A stretch of 64,000 bases of DNA, taken from positions 992,001 to 1,056,000 of the forward strand of contig NZ_LT906662.1 in the NCBI RefSeq assembly GCF_900205865.1. Direction: 5' to 3'. The first letter of the stretch is position 1. Every line of letters starts with the position of its first letter. The position numbers were made by a program, and so were the translations under genes. Shown here piece by piece: positions 25,842-35,193 of the stretch. The stretch comes from Thermoanaerobacterium sp. RBIITD. Its GTDB lineage: Bacteria > Bacillota > Thermoanaerobacteria > Thermoanaerobacterales > Thermoanaerobacteraceae. A model generated the notes under the pieces. It saw only the letters and a program-made list of their open reading frames with translations, had not been told where the DNA came from and did no database searches.

Positions 25842-27893
25842 CTATGTGAAAGGAATGAAACTCAGCAAACTATATGCCTGTTTCGATAATTTTAGTTTTC
25901 TTGTTTCTCTTTTTGCCCTTCTGTATTCGTAAGTAAAGTTTAAATGAACTGGTTCATATTCTATGCCGTCGCCTATAAAATACTTGCTGAAAAGCTCATA
26001 AAATTCAAGTCTCAATGCCTGTATAAATACTATAAGTCCTTCTAATCCGATAATAACTACGTTGCCGATTATAAGCATCAATATGCTTCCGGCCCTTGTA
26101 TTCATCATGTTGGCCATTGTAGCAAAAGCAACATATAAACCGACGTGATTAAGTGCAAATGCTCCTACCCTTATAAATGATATTGTATTTGATACCATTG
26201 AAAGTATCGTCTCTATTACGCCAAACCCCTCTTCGACATAATAATCTGAAACAGGTTCATTGTATAATTTTTTTGACTTCATCAAGATATTTGAAAGAGG
26301 TTCTTTAAATAGCATCAATATGAGACATACGACCATTATAATAACCTGTAATTCAATATATTTATATGTCCCATTTACAACACATAAAGCCGTTATGAGT
26401 AAGTCCCAATAGAAAACTAGACCTGTTATCCCATTTCTGCCGAATATTCCTTCTTTAATATTTTTATTTAACTTGCTATTGTATATTCCATATACAAAAC
26501 CTATTGTAATGAGGATAATTCCAAGAACGACGGCACTTAATAGCATCGTATTAATATTTAACATAGGTCTTAATAATAGTGCCGGTATAATTTTTTCTGA
26601 GCCAAAGACACTACCATATAGTATACCAAAGATCATCGATGTAAGGCCGAGCCTTTCAAGTATCCCTCCAAAATTTGAATTTTTCATCTTCTTGTTTAGT
26701 AAAAGACCTCCAAGAAATCCGATTAAACCCTGTCCTACGTCTCCAAACATCGCACCAAACAAGAGCATATAAGTTATGGCAAAAAATGGTGTCGGATCTT
26801 TCTCATTGTATGTCGGCACGCCATACATCTTTACTAGGGTTTCAAAGGGCTTAAATAACCAGTTATTTTTTAGATGTGTTGGTGGAGTAATTGCGGGCAT
26901 AAGATTTTTTGCGTCCTCATCAATAAGCAATATGCCGCCACCTATGGAATCATAAAGCATCTTTTTAAGTCCTTCAATCCTATTTACCGGAACATATCCA
27001 AACATGAAGAATAGGTTATTGCCATATGCAATATCTGTTTTCATCTCTTCGATTTTCTTTTCCACGGATAAGCGTGTGTAAGCTGCTTTAACAGTTTTTA
27101 GATATTCTCTTTTAATATCCTTTATAGAGTCTATAATATCATCTATTTCTTTTTTCTTAGCAATTATAATATCGTTTATAATACTTATAACCTGCATAGA
27201 ATTACCGCTATAATCCTTTGGAAGCTCCAGTTCTGTATAATTTAATGATGAAAAAATACGTTCAACAGTCTCATTCAGAACCTTAGGCGTTATAGCATAT
27301 AATATGATATTGCCATCGTGGTCATCGAGCCTTTTTACAATTGCTGGAACATTATCGTAGTTTTTTTGAAGTTTTTTAAAGTTTTCCCTAGACAAACTTA
27401 TAAGCTTAAATGACAAATACTTTAGATTCGTCAGCATATTTATATCTATATTAAAATATTTAAGGTGCTCAAGGTTAGACATATAAGCCTTAAGTTTATC
27501 TATTTCCTTGTTTTTCTTATCCAGTTCATCGACTTTTGACTCAATCTGTTTATAAATCATATTAAGTTCTTCAATATATTTATCATAGTCATAATCCTCT
27601 TCTAAATATTTGAGTTTAAGAGTCTCTTTTAAATCAAATACCTCAAGTAGTTTTTTAATTACCTTTTCGTCATTTGTAAAATCCCTTCTTTTCGTGATAG
27701 GTTTTAAAAACGGCATTTCCTTTAATGCTTCCACATTTTCTTCTGATGGAGGCATCATAAAATTACTAGAATTTAAATAGCTTAGGGCATTTATCATATG
27801 GATGCTGCCATCAATAAGAGCTAATCTTAAAGCTTTATTCATATCTTTAATAGAACCTATCATGCCAAAAACTTTCATCTTTTCAACTGCCAA
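25842..27893 (-). CDS. ntpI: V/A-type ATPase subunit I (a-subunit homologue)
   Basis: A 683-residue stator subunit. The N-terminal about 330 residues are soluble with coiled-coil arms; the C-terminal half carries about seven or eight membrane segments (FFAITYMLLFGAMFGDVGQG; ISFIRVGAFALNHVGLYVAF). The conserved arginine in SFIRVGAF faces the ring glutamate of K. The likely start is TTG at 27893 preceded by a GGGGGGTC ribosome site, giving MAVEKMKVFGMIG. It follows subunit C by 15 bp. Confidence 0.95.
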   Translation of the reverse strand: MAVEKMKVFGMIGSIKDMNKALRLALIDGSIHMINALSYLNSSNFMMPPSEENVEALKEMPFLKPITKRRDFTNDEKVIKKLLEVFDLKETLKLKYLEEDYDYDKYIEELNMIYKQIESKVDELDKKNKEIDKLKAYMSNLEHLKYFNIDINMLTNLKYLSFKLISLSRENFKKLQKNYDNVPAIVKRLDDHDGNIILYAITPKVLNETVERIFSSLNYTELELPKDYSGNSMQVISIINDIIIAKKKEIDDIIDSIKDIKREYLKTVKAAYTRLSVEKKIEEMKTDIAYGNNLFFMFGYVPVNRIEGLKKMLYDSIGGGILLIDEDAKNLMPAITPPTHLKNNWLFKPFETLVKMYGVPTYNEKDPTPFFAITYMLLFGAMFGDVGQGLIGFLGGLLLNKKMKNSNFGGILERLGLTSMIFGILYGSVFGSEKIIPALLLRPMLNINTMLLSAVVLGIILITIGFVYGIYNSKLNKNIKEGIFGRNGITGLVFYWDLLITALCVVNGTYKYIELQVIIMVVCLILMLFKEPLSNILMKSKKLYNEPVSDYYVEEGFGVIETILSMVSNTISFIRVGAFALNHVGLYVAFATMANMMNTRAGSILMLIIGNVVIIGLEGLIVFIQALRLEFYELFSKYFIGDGIEYEPVHLNFTYEYRRAKRETRKLKLSKQAYSLLSFIPFT

Positions 27894-27908
27894 TTTCGAC
27901 CCCCCCTA

Positions 27909-28952
27909 TCATATTTCCCTAATAAGGAATTTTTTTGCTTCATCAAATGGCATGTTATACCTGATACTTTCTGTGATAGATATTATATCTCTTATCTCGA
28001 ATTCTAAAAACAGTATATATGCTACTACATGTATAATATTCATCATCGCTGTTCTTTCGAGTGCTCTAAGTTTGAAGTATATATATCTATTGATTCTTCT
28101 CTCCATATATAAATCAATAATCTCTTTATTAAAGAGGAACGAATATGGTGTTGATTCTTTCGTAAGTGCAAAAAACTCATCAAGACTTTTGGCATAACAT
28201 AGTGCCTTTCTCTCGTTATATGTCAATTTATCTCCAAAATCAATCGTATAATTGAGGATTTCCTCAGGTGATAAACTATAGAACTTCATTCCACGGTAGA
28301 TCCATTGGATATTAAACAAGTCCGCAATTATGCCTTCCATTTTTTCAAGGATTTGCCTGTCACTTTTTGATATCATCTTCCAGTACCTTTGTATTATGCT
28401 GTAATATGCCATGTCGAGGGCCATCTCAAGATAAAATAAACTTTTTCTCTTTCCCTTTAATATAGGTTCTATATATTTGTAAAACTCGGAACCTTCAAAG
28501 GCTCCTATTAAATCACCGATTGTCTTCGATGCGAAAACTTTTTCAGGTTCTACATCACTATACTTTCCAACAAACACAAAAGTTTTTTCATAGGAGTCCA
28601 ATTCTGTACCATTAAATATAAGCCTTGCAAAGCTCTTTAAATCCTCTATTTCATATTTTACGTACAATGATTTTATAAATTTTTTATAATTCCCATTAAA
28701 ATAATGCCTAATCTTTTCTACATTTTTTATTAGATAGTTTCTCAAGATGTTTTCAAGATCTCTTCTACTGATATTTTCTAAATTGATATCTTGTAACATT
28801 TCACCGTAGTATGTATTATCTTTTAAATAATTTGCTACATCTTTTACAGAATTTTTTTCAAGCATGTTTATATAATCTTTGTCTTTTAAAAATTTACCTT
28901 GCAATGAACGTATTTTTGTATTAACCGCAGCAAACCTCGTAACATTTTCCAT
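27909..28952 (-). CDS. ntpC: V/A-type ATPase subunit C
   Basis: A 347-residue helical protein of the V-ATPase d/C family (AVNTKIRSLQGKFLKDKDYI at the N-terminus; RRINRYIYFKLRALERTAMM toward the C-terminus). It is the funnel-shaped connector between the central D-F shaft and the K ring. The gene comes second in the operon, between the small H/G subunit and subunit I; in several described operons C follows I, K and E, so the order differs. GCGGTGATATAG precedes the ATG. Confidence 0.93.
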   Translation of the reverse strand: MENVTRFAAVNTKIRSLQGKFLKDKDYINMLEKNSVKDVANYLKDNTYYGEMLQDINLENISRRDLENILRNYLIKNVEKIRHYFNGNYKKFIKSLYVKYEIEDLKSFARLIFNGTELDSYEKTFVFVGKYSDVEPEKVFASKTIGDLIGAFEGSEFYKYIEPILKGKRKSLFYLEMALDMAYYSIIQRYWKMISKSDRQILEKMEGIIADLFNIQWIYRGMKFYSLSPEEILNYTIDFGDKLTYNERKALCYAKSLDEFFALTKESTPYSFLFNKEIIDLYMERRINRYIYFKLRALERTAMMNIIHVVAYILFLEFEIRDIISITESIRYNMPFDEAKKFLIREI

Positions 28953-28965
28953 CTATATCACCGCT

Positions 28966-29280
28966 TTAACGCATATTAAATAATTGCGCAAAAACATCAC
29001 GTGAAGCATCATAATAGATTTTATTATACTTCATCTCAAGGTCTTCAATCTCTTTTTCTGTTGTTTCTTCGATTTCTTTTACCCTATCTTTACCTTCTTT
29101 AATTATACTTTCATAAATTAACTTTGATTCGTTTAAGATTTCCGTATTAATGCTCTTTTTTATTTCTTCGAGTTCATCATTTAATTTATTCTCTAAATCC
29201 TTTAAATCTTTATCTCTCTTACTGCTTATATCGGTAATCTTAGAATCAAGATTAACAAGTTCGTTTAATATCTCTTCCAT
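28966..29280 (-). CDS. ntpH: V/A-type ATPase subunit H/G (peripheral stalk)
   Basis: A 104-residue, almost wholly charged coiled-coil protein (MEEILNELVNLDSKITDISS; GKDRVKEIEETTEKEIEDLE). Length and composition fit the small partner of subunit E in the peripheral stalk. It is the first gene of the operon, with GAAGAAGGTG before the ATG and a promoter-like TATAAT upstream, and lies 13 bp before subunit C. Sequence alone is low-complexity, so the call leans on operon position. Confidence 0.82.
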   Translation of the reverse strand: MEEILNELVNLDSKITDISSKRDKDLKDLENKLNDELEEIKKSINTEILNESKLIYESIIKEGKDRVKEIEETTEKEIEDLEMKYNKIYYDASRDVFAQLFNMR

Positions 29281-29327
29281 ATCCGCACCTTCTTCAATAT
29301 TTTTTAAGGTACTATCATACTAATTTA

Positions 29328-29356
29328 ATTATACATCTTTTATGCAATAATATAAA
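29328..29356 (-). promoter_or_regulatory. Candidate promoter of the V-ATPase operon
   Basis: On the minus strand TATAAT (29328-29333) lies 17 bp after a weak -35, TTTATA (29351-29356). It is about 50 bp before the first ATPase gene and just after the terminator of the preceding gene. Confidence 0.45.
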
Positions 29357-29363
29357 ATAAAAT

Positions 29364-29414
29364 TTAAAAAGAGACATTTGCTTAAAAATAAATAATGTAA
29401 GCAAATATCTCTTA
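29364..29414 (-). terminator. Terminator of the YhgE/Pip gene
   Basis: Read leftward, AGAGATATTTGCTTA pairs with TAAGCAAATGTCTCT (one G-U pair) and is followed by TTTTTAAATTTT. Confidence 0.8.
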
Positions 29415-29429
29415 TGCATAAAATGAATT

Positions 29430-31643
29430 TTATAAGCTTAATTTCTCATCTATTATATTTGAATCTCCAACCTTTTCTGCGAGTAAAACTGATAAAAGCA
29501 TGAACACAATTCCAAACCCTGCTAATATAAGCAAGTCATTTAACATAAGGCTATAATTGGTTCCGGAAATAGCTTCTCTCAATGCCTGTGTCCCATATGT
29601 CATTGGGAAATACGGGTTAATTATATTGAAAAATCTCGGCACAAGTTCCATTGGAAAAACACCACCTGATGATGTCAGCTGTAACATCAGAAGTACGATA
29701 GCCAGAAACTTTCCAGCCATTCCAAATAGCATAACGAAAAACCCGATTATAGCAACAAAAACTGCTGACATTAATGCATTTATCAGATAATAATAAAATA
29801 GATTATTTACTGGCAGCTTGAGTACCTCAATTAACACGAAGCTTGATACAATTGATTGCAAAATACCCAAGATGCAAAGACTTATGAATTTACCCATAAT
29901 AATAGAAGCATTGCTTTCTTTTGCATACCCTCTTCTATCAAATATATCAATGAGAAAAAATAAGATAAGTGCACCAACCCACAGTGACAAGGGGATAAAA
30001 TATGGTGCAAATCCAATTCCATAATTTGCAACAGGATTTAATCTCCTCGTATCGAGTACTATCGGTTCATTTATCATATTACTTTTTTTATCATTAATAC
30101 TTGTTAAATCTATTTTATTTGAAGCATCATTGAGCTTTTTAGACAACAATTGCTGGCTATCATTTAATTTCTGCATATTGTCTTTGAGATTATTTCCTCC
30201 ATTGCTCAGTGTTGCTAAACCATCGTTGAGCTTAATAGCACCATAATATAATTTCTGTGTACCATCATCTAAACTTTTTAATCCACTATTTAATTCTCCA
30301 AGTCCACCGGAAACTTCTTTCATTTTCTGATTAATTAAAGCAATTCCCCCGGAATATTGTGAAAATCCCTCATTTAAATTATTACCACCATCTTTAAGCT
30401 GAGATGAAACCAGTTGTAGTTGTGATATTCCGCTTGAAAGTTTGTCAAATCCATTTTTTATATCACCTGTTGCCTTATTTAATTCAGCAAGCGAATTGTT
30501 TAGTTTGGTTATGTCGGGCATATTATTGTTTAAATTAGTACTTATTTGTTTTAATCCAATATTCGATTGTGATATTTCCAAAATTGCCTGTTTGAAATCT
30601 GTATCATTCATCGCATCAGGGTGTTTTTTAGCGTAATCATTCATCGCTATTTGCGCATTATTTAATGCAGATGTAATGCTACTGATTCCATTGCCCATCG
30701 TAACAACATTATTTGAAAAAGATGATATTTTCCCGCCAATTTGATTATATCCCTCAGAAACAGTCGCTACACCATTTTTTAAATTATCTATACTTTGTTT
30801 TATAGTATTTAGCCCTTGGTTTACACCGTTTAATCCTTTATTCAAATCACTAATTCCATTCGTAAGTAAATAACTGCTCTTACTAACTTCATCGAGTTTT
30901 TCTGATAACAAGCCAGCACCATTATATAGATTTGAAGCACCATTAGCTGCATTTTGTGTTCCATTTTTTATATTATATAAGCCATCTCTTAGCTGATTTG
31001 AACCGATTAAGGCACTTTCAATACCATTATTTAATTTTTTCATTCCATCATTAATTTTCTCAGTACCTAATGATAATTCATTCTCTGCATCTGAAGCCAA
31101 TCTCAAACCATTACCCATATCCTTTATATTAGTAAAAACAGTATCTATATATCCCTTTCTTATAGTATTAGATATTTTTTGTGTTATATTTTCAATAGCC
31201 TTATTCCCAAGCTGTGTTGCAAGAAAATTCTTTTTATCATTTGTTATATACTGAATGTGAGCTTTTTTAATATTGCTGCTGTCAACGCTTAATATATTTT
31301 TTGTAAAGTTTTCAGGTATTACTATCATAAAATAATACTTATTACCTTTCAAACCATCTATACCATTGCTATAACTTACAAAACTCCATTTGAAATCTTT
31401 GCTTTTCTTTAATTCTTTTATTATATCAACACCAAAGTTTGCACTCTTGCCATTGTAAATAACATCTTTATCCTGATTTACAACGGCAATAGGAAGCTTG
31501 TCTAGTTTTCCATATGGATCCCAAAATGCATATAGATATAGAAAACTATATAGTAGTGGCATAAAAACAATGACAATTACAGCTAACCTGATAAATCGAT
31601 TTTGAATTAATCTTTTTATCTCATTTGCTACTACTTTACCCAT
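29430..31643 (-). CDS. YhgE/Pip-family membrane protein (ABC-2-like exporter)
   Basis: A 737-residue protein. One membrane segment near residues 20-40 is followed by a large outer domain with repeated coiled-coil turns of the form LNxGxxxLxxG (residues about 190-530), and a C-terminal block of five or six membrane helices (FIPLSLWVGALILFFLIDIF onward) of the ABC-2 type. This is the YhgE/Pip ('phage infection protein') architecture; in some Gram-positives these proteins serve as phage receptors or export hydrophobic compounds. It is monocistronic and preceded by a strong promoter with a TetR-type palindrome; the divergently placed regulator candidate is the next gene upstream, transcribed in the same direction. 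Confidence 0.9.
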   Translation of the reverse strand: MGKVVANEIKRLIQNRFIRLAVIVIVFMPLLYSFLYLYAFWDPYGKLDKLPIAVVNQDKDVIYNGKSANFGVDIIKELKKSKDFKWSFVSYSNGIDGLKGNKYYFMIVIPENFTKNILSVDSSNIKKAHIQYITNDKKNFLATQLGNKAIENITQKISNTIRKGYIDTVFTNIKDMGNGLRLASDAENELSLGTEKINDGMKKLNNGIESALIGSNQLRDGLYNIKNGTQNAANGASNLYNGAGLLSEKLDEVSKSSYLLTNGISDLNKGLNGVNQGLNTIKQSIDNLKNGVATVSEGYNQIGGKISSFSNNVVTMGNGISSITSALNNAQIAMNDYAKKHPDAMNDTDFKQAILEISQSNIGLKQISTNLNNNMPDITKLNNSLAELNKATGDIKNGFDKLSSGISQLQLVSSQLKDGGNNLNEGFSQYSGGIALINQKMKEVSGGLGELNSGLKSLDDGTQKLYYGAIKLNDGLATLSNGGNNLKDNMQKLNDSQQLLSKKLNDASNKIDLTSINDKKSNMINEPIVLDTRRLNPVANYGIGFAPYFIPLSLWVGALILFFLIDIFDRRGYAKESNASIIMGKFISLCILGILQSIVSSFVLIEVLKLPVNNLFYYYLINALMSAVFVAIIGFFVMLFGMAGKFLAIVLLMLQLTSSGGVFPMELVPRFFNIINPYFPMTYGTQALREAISGTNYSLMLNDLLILAGFGIVFMLLSVLLAEKVGDSNIIDEKLSL

Positions 31644-31669
31644 GTTTTAAATACCTCCTCACTAATTAT

Positions 31670-31683
31670 ACTGACCGGTCAGT
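31670..31683. promoter_or_regulatory. TetR-type operator before the YhgE/Pip gene
   Basis: ACTGACCGGTCAGT is a perfect 14-bp palindrome placed at the expected transcription start, just downstream of the -10 box. It is a classical TetR-family operator form, presumably bound by the product of 31741-32313. Confidence 0.85.
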
Positions 31684-31691
31684 TTGAATTC

Positions 31692-31720
31692 ATTATAGTA
31701 TCATGTTTTATAATTGTCAA
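31692..31720 (-). promoter_or_regulatory. Promoter of the YhgE/Pip gene
   Basis: On the minus strand TTGACA (31715-31720) and TATAAT (31692-31697) are both perfect consensus boxes with a 17-bp spacer. Such a strong promoter immediately upstream of the palindromic operator implies tight repression. Confidence 0.88.
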
Positions 31721-31740
31721 GAAAAAATCCATTATAGAAA

Positions 31741-32313
31741 TTAATCTCTATAATGGATTCCATTAAACGTGTATTTTATTACATTATCTGCTATATATTC
31801 CGGGTCAATAATGTCATTATTTCTGAGTTGAAAAATAACTAGCGAACTGATCATCCCAAAAAATACTGATGAAACTAATTTTTTATCACATTTCACAATG
31901 AGCTTTTCCTTTATTCCCTCATCAATAATATCTTCGATTATCTTCAAATAATCATATATCTTCTCTCTGAAACTACTTTGTATTTCTTCTTTACCCCACA
32001 GCTGACTTAGCAGTATTAGTACAAAGTCTTTATACTTGCACAAAAAATTTGATTGTACTATAATTATTTCTCTTAATTTTTCTATAGAATTTTTTAATAT
32101 ATTTATATTATCGATTATTTGGTTTCTTAAAAGTGATAGACCTTCCATTATCAAAAATTCTAAAATTTCATCTTTGCTTTTAAAGTGATAATATAATGTA
32201 CCTTTGGCAACACCTGCTTTTTCAGCTATTTCATCCATAGTAGCCTTGTAAAAACCTTTTTTTGAAAATATATCAATTGCAGCATTAAATATTTTTTCCT
32301 TAGTTTTATTCAT
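31741..32313 (-). CDS. TetR-family transcriptional repressor
   Basis: A 190-residue TetR protein. The N-terminal helix-turn-helix is standard: FSKKGFYKATMDEIAEKAGV then KGTLYYHFKSKDEILEFLI. The rest is a helical ligand-binding and dimerisation domain. It lies directly upstream of, and in the same direction as, the YhgE/Pip gene, with the ACTGACCGGTCAGT operator between them, so it very probably represses that gene and releases it when a ligand (possibly a membrane-active compound) binds. The ligand is unknown. Confidence 0.9.
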   Translation of the reverse strand: MNKTKEKIFNAAIDIFSKKGFYKATMDEIAEKAGVAKGTLYYHFKSKDEILEFLIMEGLSLLRNQIIDNINILKNSIEKLREIIIVQSNFLCKYKDFVLILLSQLWGKEEIQSSFREKIYDYLKIIEDIIDEGIKEKLIVKCDKKLVSSVFFGMISSLVIFQLRNNDIIDPEYIADNVIKYTFNGIHYRD

Positions 32314-32467
32314 CTCAAATGCTTCCTTTACATTATTAAAGAACTATCCTCTAATATTATACAGATTATTATAGCAAAATATATTTATTTCCATAATAAT
32401 ATTATAATGCATTTTATAGATTATTGCTATGACGTTTTCTTAATAGATGTTAATTTAAAATAGTTTG

Positions 32468-32496
32468 TTGACATTACTAAATATTAATCATAAAAT
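32468..32496 (+). promoter_or_regulatory. Promoter of the ArsR-CadA operon
   Basis: TTGACA (32468-32473), a 17-bp spacer and TAAAAT (32491-32496). Confidence 0.85.
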
Positions 32497-32520
32497 ATAT
32501 ATGAACGATTATTCATATAT
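32497..32520. promoter_or_regulatory. ArsR/SmtB-type operator
   Basis: A 24-bp imperfect palindrome built on ATATATGAAC and ATTCATATAT sits right after the -10 box. Its TGAA...TTCA arms match the 12-2-12 operators known for CadC/SmtB-type metal repressors. Confidence 0.8.
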
Positions 32521-32540
32521 TCAATTAATGAGGTGTTTTT

Positions 32541-32906
32541 ATGAATGATAATAAAATTAATAATGATGTATGTGAGGTAACTGTTATACATGAAGATGTC
32601 GTAAATAAAGTCAAAAAGATTATGCCTGAGGAAACAAAATTATATGACCTTGCAGAACTTTTCAAAGTATTTGGCGATACAACAAGGATAAAGATATTAT
32701 GTGCCCTATTTGAATCTGAAATGTGCGTCTGTGATATTGCAGCACTTCTTGGTATGAATCAGTCAGCAGTATCACATCAGCTTAGGGTTTTAAAGCAGAG
32801 TAAATTGGTTAAATACAGAAAAGAAGGTAAAATTGTTTACTATTCATTAGCAGATGACCATGTCATAAAGATTTTTGGTGAAGGATTCAATCATATAGAA
32901 GAATAA
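32541..32906 (+). CDS. ArsR/SmtB-family metal-responsive repressor (CadC-like)
   Basis: A 121-residue winged-helix repressor. The metal-sensing ELCVCD-type motif in the recognition region appears as EMCVCDIAALLGMNQSAVSH, with two cysteines as in CadC/ArsR alpha-3 sites; an N-terminal cysteine (residue 11) and a preceding long N-terminus resemble CadC. It should bind the adjacent operator and release on Cd2+, Pb2+ or Zn2+. It precedes a CadA-type ATPase by 21 bp in the same operon, so it is autoregulated. The metal is inferred from family resemblance. Confidence 0.92.
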   Translation: MNDNKINNDVCEVTVIHEDVVNKVKKIMPEETKLYDLAELFKVFGDTTRIKILCALFESEMCVCDIAALLGMNQSAVSHQLRVLKQSKLVKYRKEGKIVYYSLADDHVIKIFGEGFNHIEE

Positions 32907-32927
32907 TTTAGGGGGGGAGTTGTAAAT

Positions 32928-35024
32928 ATGAGCCAAAAAAAAATCTATATATTAGAAGGTCTAGATTGTGCAAGTTGTGCCGCAAAGATAGAAGATAGCG
33001 CTAAAAAAATAGATGATGTAAATAATGCTGTCATAGATTTAGTAAATAACAAACTTTTAATTGAAATAGAAGACGCACAAAAACTAAATAAAATAAGTGA
33101 TAAGATAAGAAAGATCGTAAAAGATATAGAACCTAATGTTGATGTCATTGATTATGAAAATAAAACGGTAACCAATGACAAAAGCAAAATATTAAAAAAA
33201 GTAATCCAATATGGTATGGCGGCAATTTTATTTATAATCCCGATTATATTTAATTTTCCCATATATATAAAGTTTTCATTATTTTTTATAAGCTATATCA
33301 TTTCAGGTGGAGAAATAGTCTTTTTTGCTACTCAAAAAATCTTAAAAGGACAATTATTTGATGAGCATTTTCTCATGAGCGTATCAACAATTGGTGCATT
33401 TGCGATTGGAAGATACTCTGAAGGTGTTGCAGTCATGCTTTTTTATCAAATAGGTATGCTTTTACAAGATTATGCTGTCGATCATTCTAAGAGGTCCATA
33501 AAGGATTTGATGGATATAAGGCCTGATTATGCAAATTTAAAATTAGGCGATGAAATAAAAAGAGTATCACCGGAAGATATCAATATAGGTGATATCATAG
33601 TTGTTAAAGCTGGTGAAAAAATTCCTCTTGATGGTGTGGTAATAGGCGGAAAATCATTTGTAGATACTTCATCATTGACAGGTGAATCTGTCCCAAGAGA
33701 AGTTAATATTGGATCATCAGTATTAAGTGGTTTTATTAATAAAAATGGCCTTCTTACTATTAAAGTAGAAAAAGAATTTAAAGAATCTACAGTATCAAAA
33801 ATTCTCGATTTAGTTGAAAATGCCAACAGCAAAAAAGCTCCTACAGAGAATTTTATAACGAAATTTGCAAGGTATTATACACCAATTGTAACATTATCTG
33901 CATTGGCAATCGCAATTATACCACCTGTCGTTTTACATGAAGGATTTTTAGATTGGATCTATAGAGCTTTAGTATTCCTCGTAATTTCTTGTCCATGCGC
34001 GCTTATGATATCAATACCATTGAGCTTTTTTGGTGGCATTGGTGCTGCATCAAAAAACGGCATACTTGTAAAAGGTGGCAATTATTTAGAAGCATTAAAT
34101 GATGTTGATACAATAGTTTTTGACAAAACAGGAACATTGACAAAAGGCACTTTCAATGTGACAGAAATACACGCAATTGATTCTATAAAAAAAGATGAGC
34201 TATTAAGATATGCCGCATATGCAGAATATTATTCAAACCACCCTATAGCATCATCTATTGTTAAAGCTTATGGAAAAGATATTGATAAAGATAAAATCAA
34301 AGATTATAGTGAAATATCTGGCAGCGGTATAAAGGTCAAAATAGACGACAAAGAGATTCTTGCAGGTAATTCGAGATTTATGGACAGCCTAAATATATCA
34401 TATGACAAGGCAAATTGTTATGGAAGCATAGTGTATATCGCTGTAGATAAAAAATATGCTGGATACATCGTAATATCTGATGAGGTCAAAAAGGATTCTA
34501 AAGAAGCTGTAAAAGCACTCAAGGAAATTGGCATTAATAAACTTGTTATGCTAACTGGTGACAGAAAAGAAGTCGGTGAAAAGATATCCAATGAGCTAGG
34601 TCTTGATGCTGTTTATACAGACCTACTGCCGGATGGAAAAGTAGAAGTCCTCGAAAAACTATCTGCTGAAAAGTCATCAAATGGAAAACTCATATTTGTA
34701 GGCGACGGTATTAATGATGCACCTGTTCTAACTAGAGCAGATGTAGGTGTCGCAATGGGTGGCCTTGGTTCAGATGCCGCAATTGAAGCCGCTGATGTCG
34801 TCTTAATGACAGATGAACCAATAAAACTAGTAGATGCTATAAAAATAGCAAAGAAAACCCACAAAATAGTGTGGGAAAATATAGTCATATCACTTGGAGT
34901 AAAATTAGCAGTTTTAACACTTGGCGCAATAGGTCTTGCTAGCATGTGGGAGGCAGTATTTGCTGACGTTGGTGTCACACTTTTAGCGGTATTTAATGCA
35001 CTAAGAGTGCTTAGGGCAAAATAG
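32928..35024 (+). CDS. cadA: Heavy-metal P1B-type ATPase (CadA/ZntA-like)
   Basis: A 698-residue metal-exporting ATPase. One N-terminal metal-binding domain has the CxxC motif (LDCASCAAKIE); the membrane metal site is CPC (VISCPCALMIS); the actuator TGES, phosphorylation loop DKTGTLTKGT, HP dipeptide (SNHPIASS) and GDGINDAPVL hinge are all intact. CPC with this architecture marks the Zn2+/Cd2+/Pb2+ exporters, acting in the cytoplasmic membrane. Expression is controlled by the ArsR-type gene just upstream. A GGGGGGAG ribosome site precedes the ATG. Confidence 0.95.
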   Translation: MSQKKIYILEGLDCASCAAKIEDSAKKIDDVNNAVIDLVNNKLLIEIEDAQKLNKISDKIRKIVKDIEPNVDVIDYENKTVTNDKSKILKKVIQYGMAAILFIIPIIFNFPIYIKFSLFFISYIISGGEIVFFATQKILKGQLFDEHFLMSVSTIGAFAIGRYSEGVAVMLFYQIGMLLQDYAVDHSKRSIKDLMDIRPDYANLKLGDEIKRVSPEDINIGDIIVVKAGEKIPLDGVVIGGKSFVDTSSLTGESVPREVNIGSSVLSGFINKNGLLTIKVEKEFKESTVSKILDLVENANSKKAPTENFITKFARYYTPIVTLSALAIAIIPPVVLHEGFLDWIYRALVFLVISCPCALMISIPLSFFGGIGAASKNGILVKGGNYLEALNDVDTIVFDKTGTLTKGTFNVTEIHAIDSIKKDELLRYAAYAEYYSNHPIASSIVKAYGKDIDKDKIKDYSEISGSGIKVKIDDKEILAGNSRFMDSLNISYDKANCYGSIVYIAVDKKYAGYIVISDEVKKDSKEAVKALKEIGINKLVMLTGDRKEVGEKISNELGLDAVYTDLLPDGKVEVLEKLSAEKSSNGKLIFVGDGINDAPVLTRADVGVAMGGLGSDAAIEAADVVLMTDEPIKLVDAIKIAKKTHKIVWENIVISLGVKLAVLTLGAIGLASMWEAVFADVGVTLLAVFNALRVLRAK

Positions 35025-35051
35025 AATAATAGAATTAAAAGCTATAAAAAG

Positions 35052-35080
35052 AATAGGTAGTTCAAACTACCTATTTCTTC
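35052..35080 (+). terminator. Terminator of the ArsR-CadA operon
   Basis: AATAGGTAG (35052-35060) and CTACCTATT (35067-35075) pair perfectly around a six-base loop and are followed by TCTTCC. The tail is short, so strength is uncertain. Confidence 0.65.
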
Positions 35081-35193
35081 CATATATTGAAACTTTCCAA
35101 TGTGAGATCTTCTATAGATTACAGCAGATAATTTTAAAAATAAAAGCTTTGTTTACGCCAATAAAGATTATTTATTATGATTAATGAAGATCA

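Noticed and set aside
29430-31643. Repeated LNxG turns in the YhgE/Pip gene considered as a DNA repeat or CRISPR-like array
   Set aside because: The repetition is at protein level, irregular, and typical of the coiled outer domain of this family. No CRISPR array was seen anywhere in the window.
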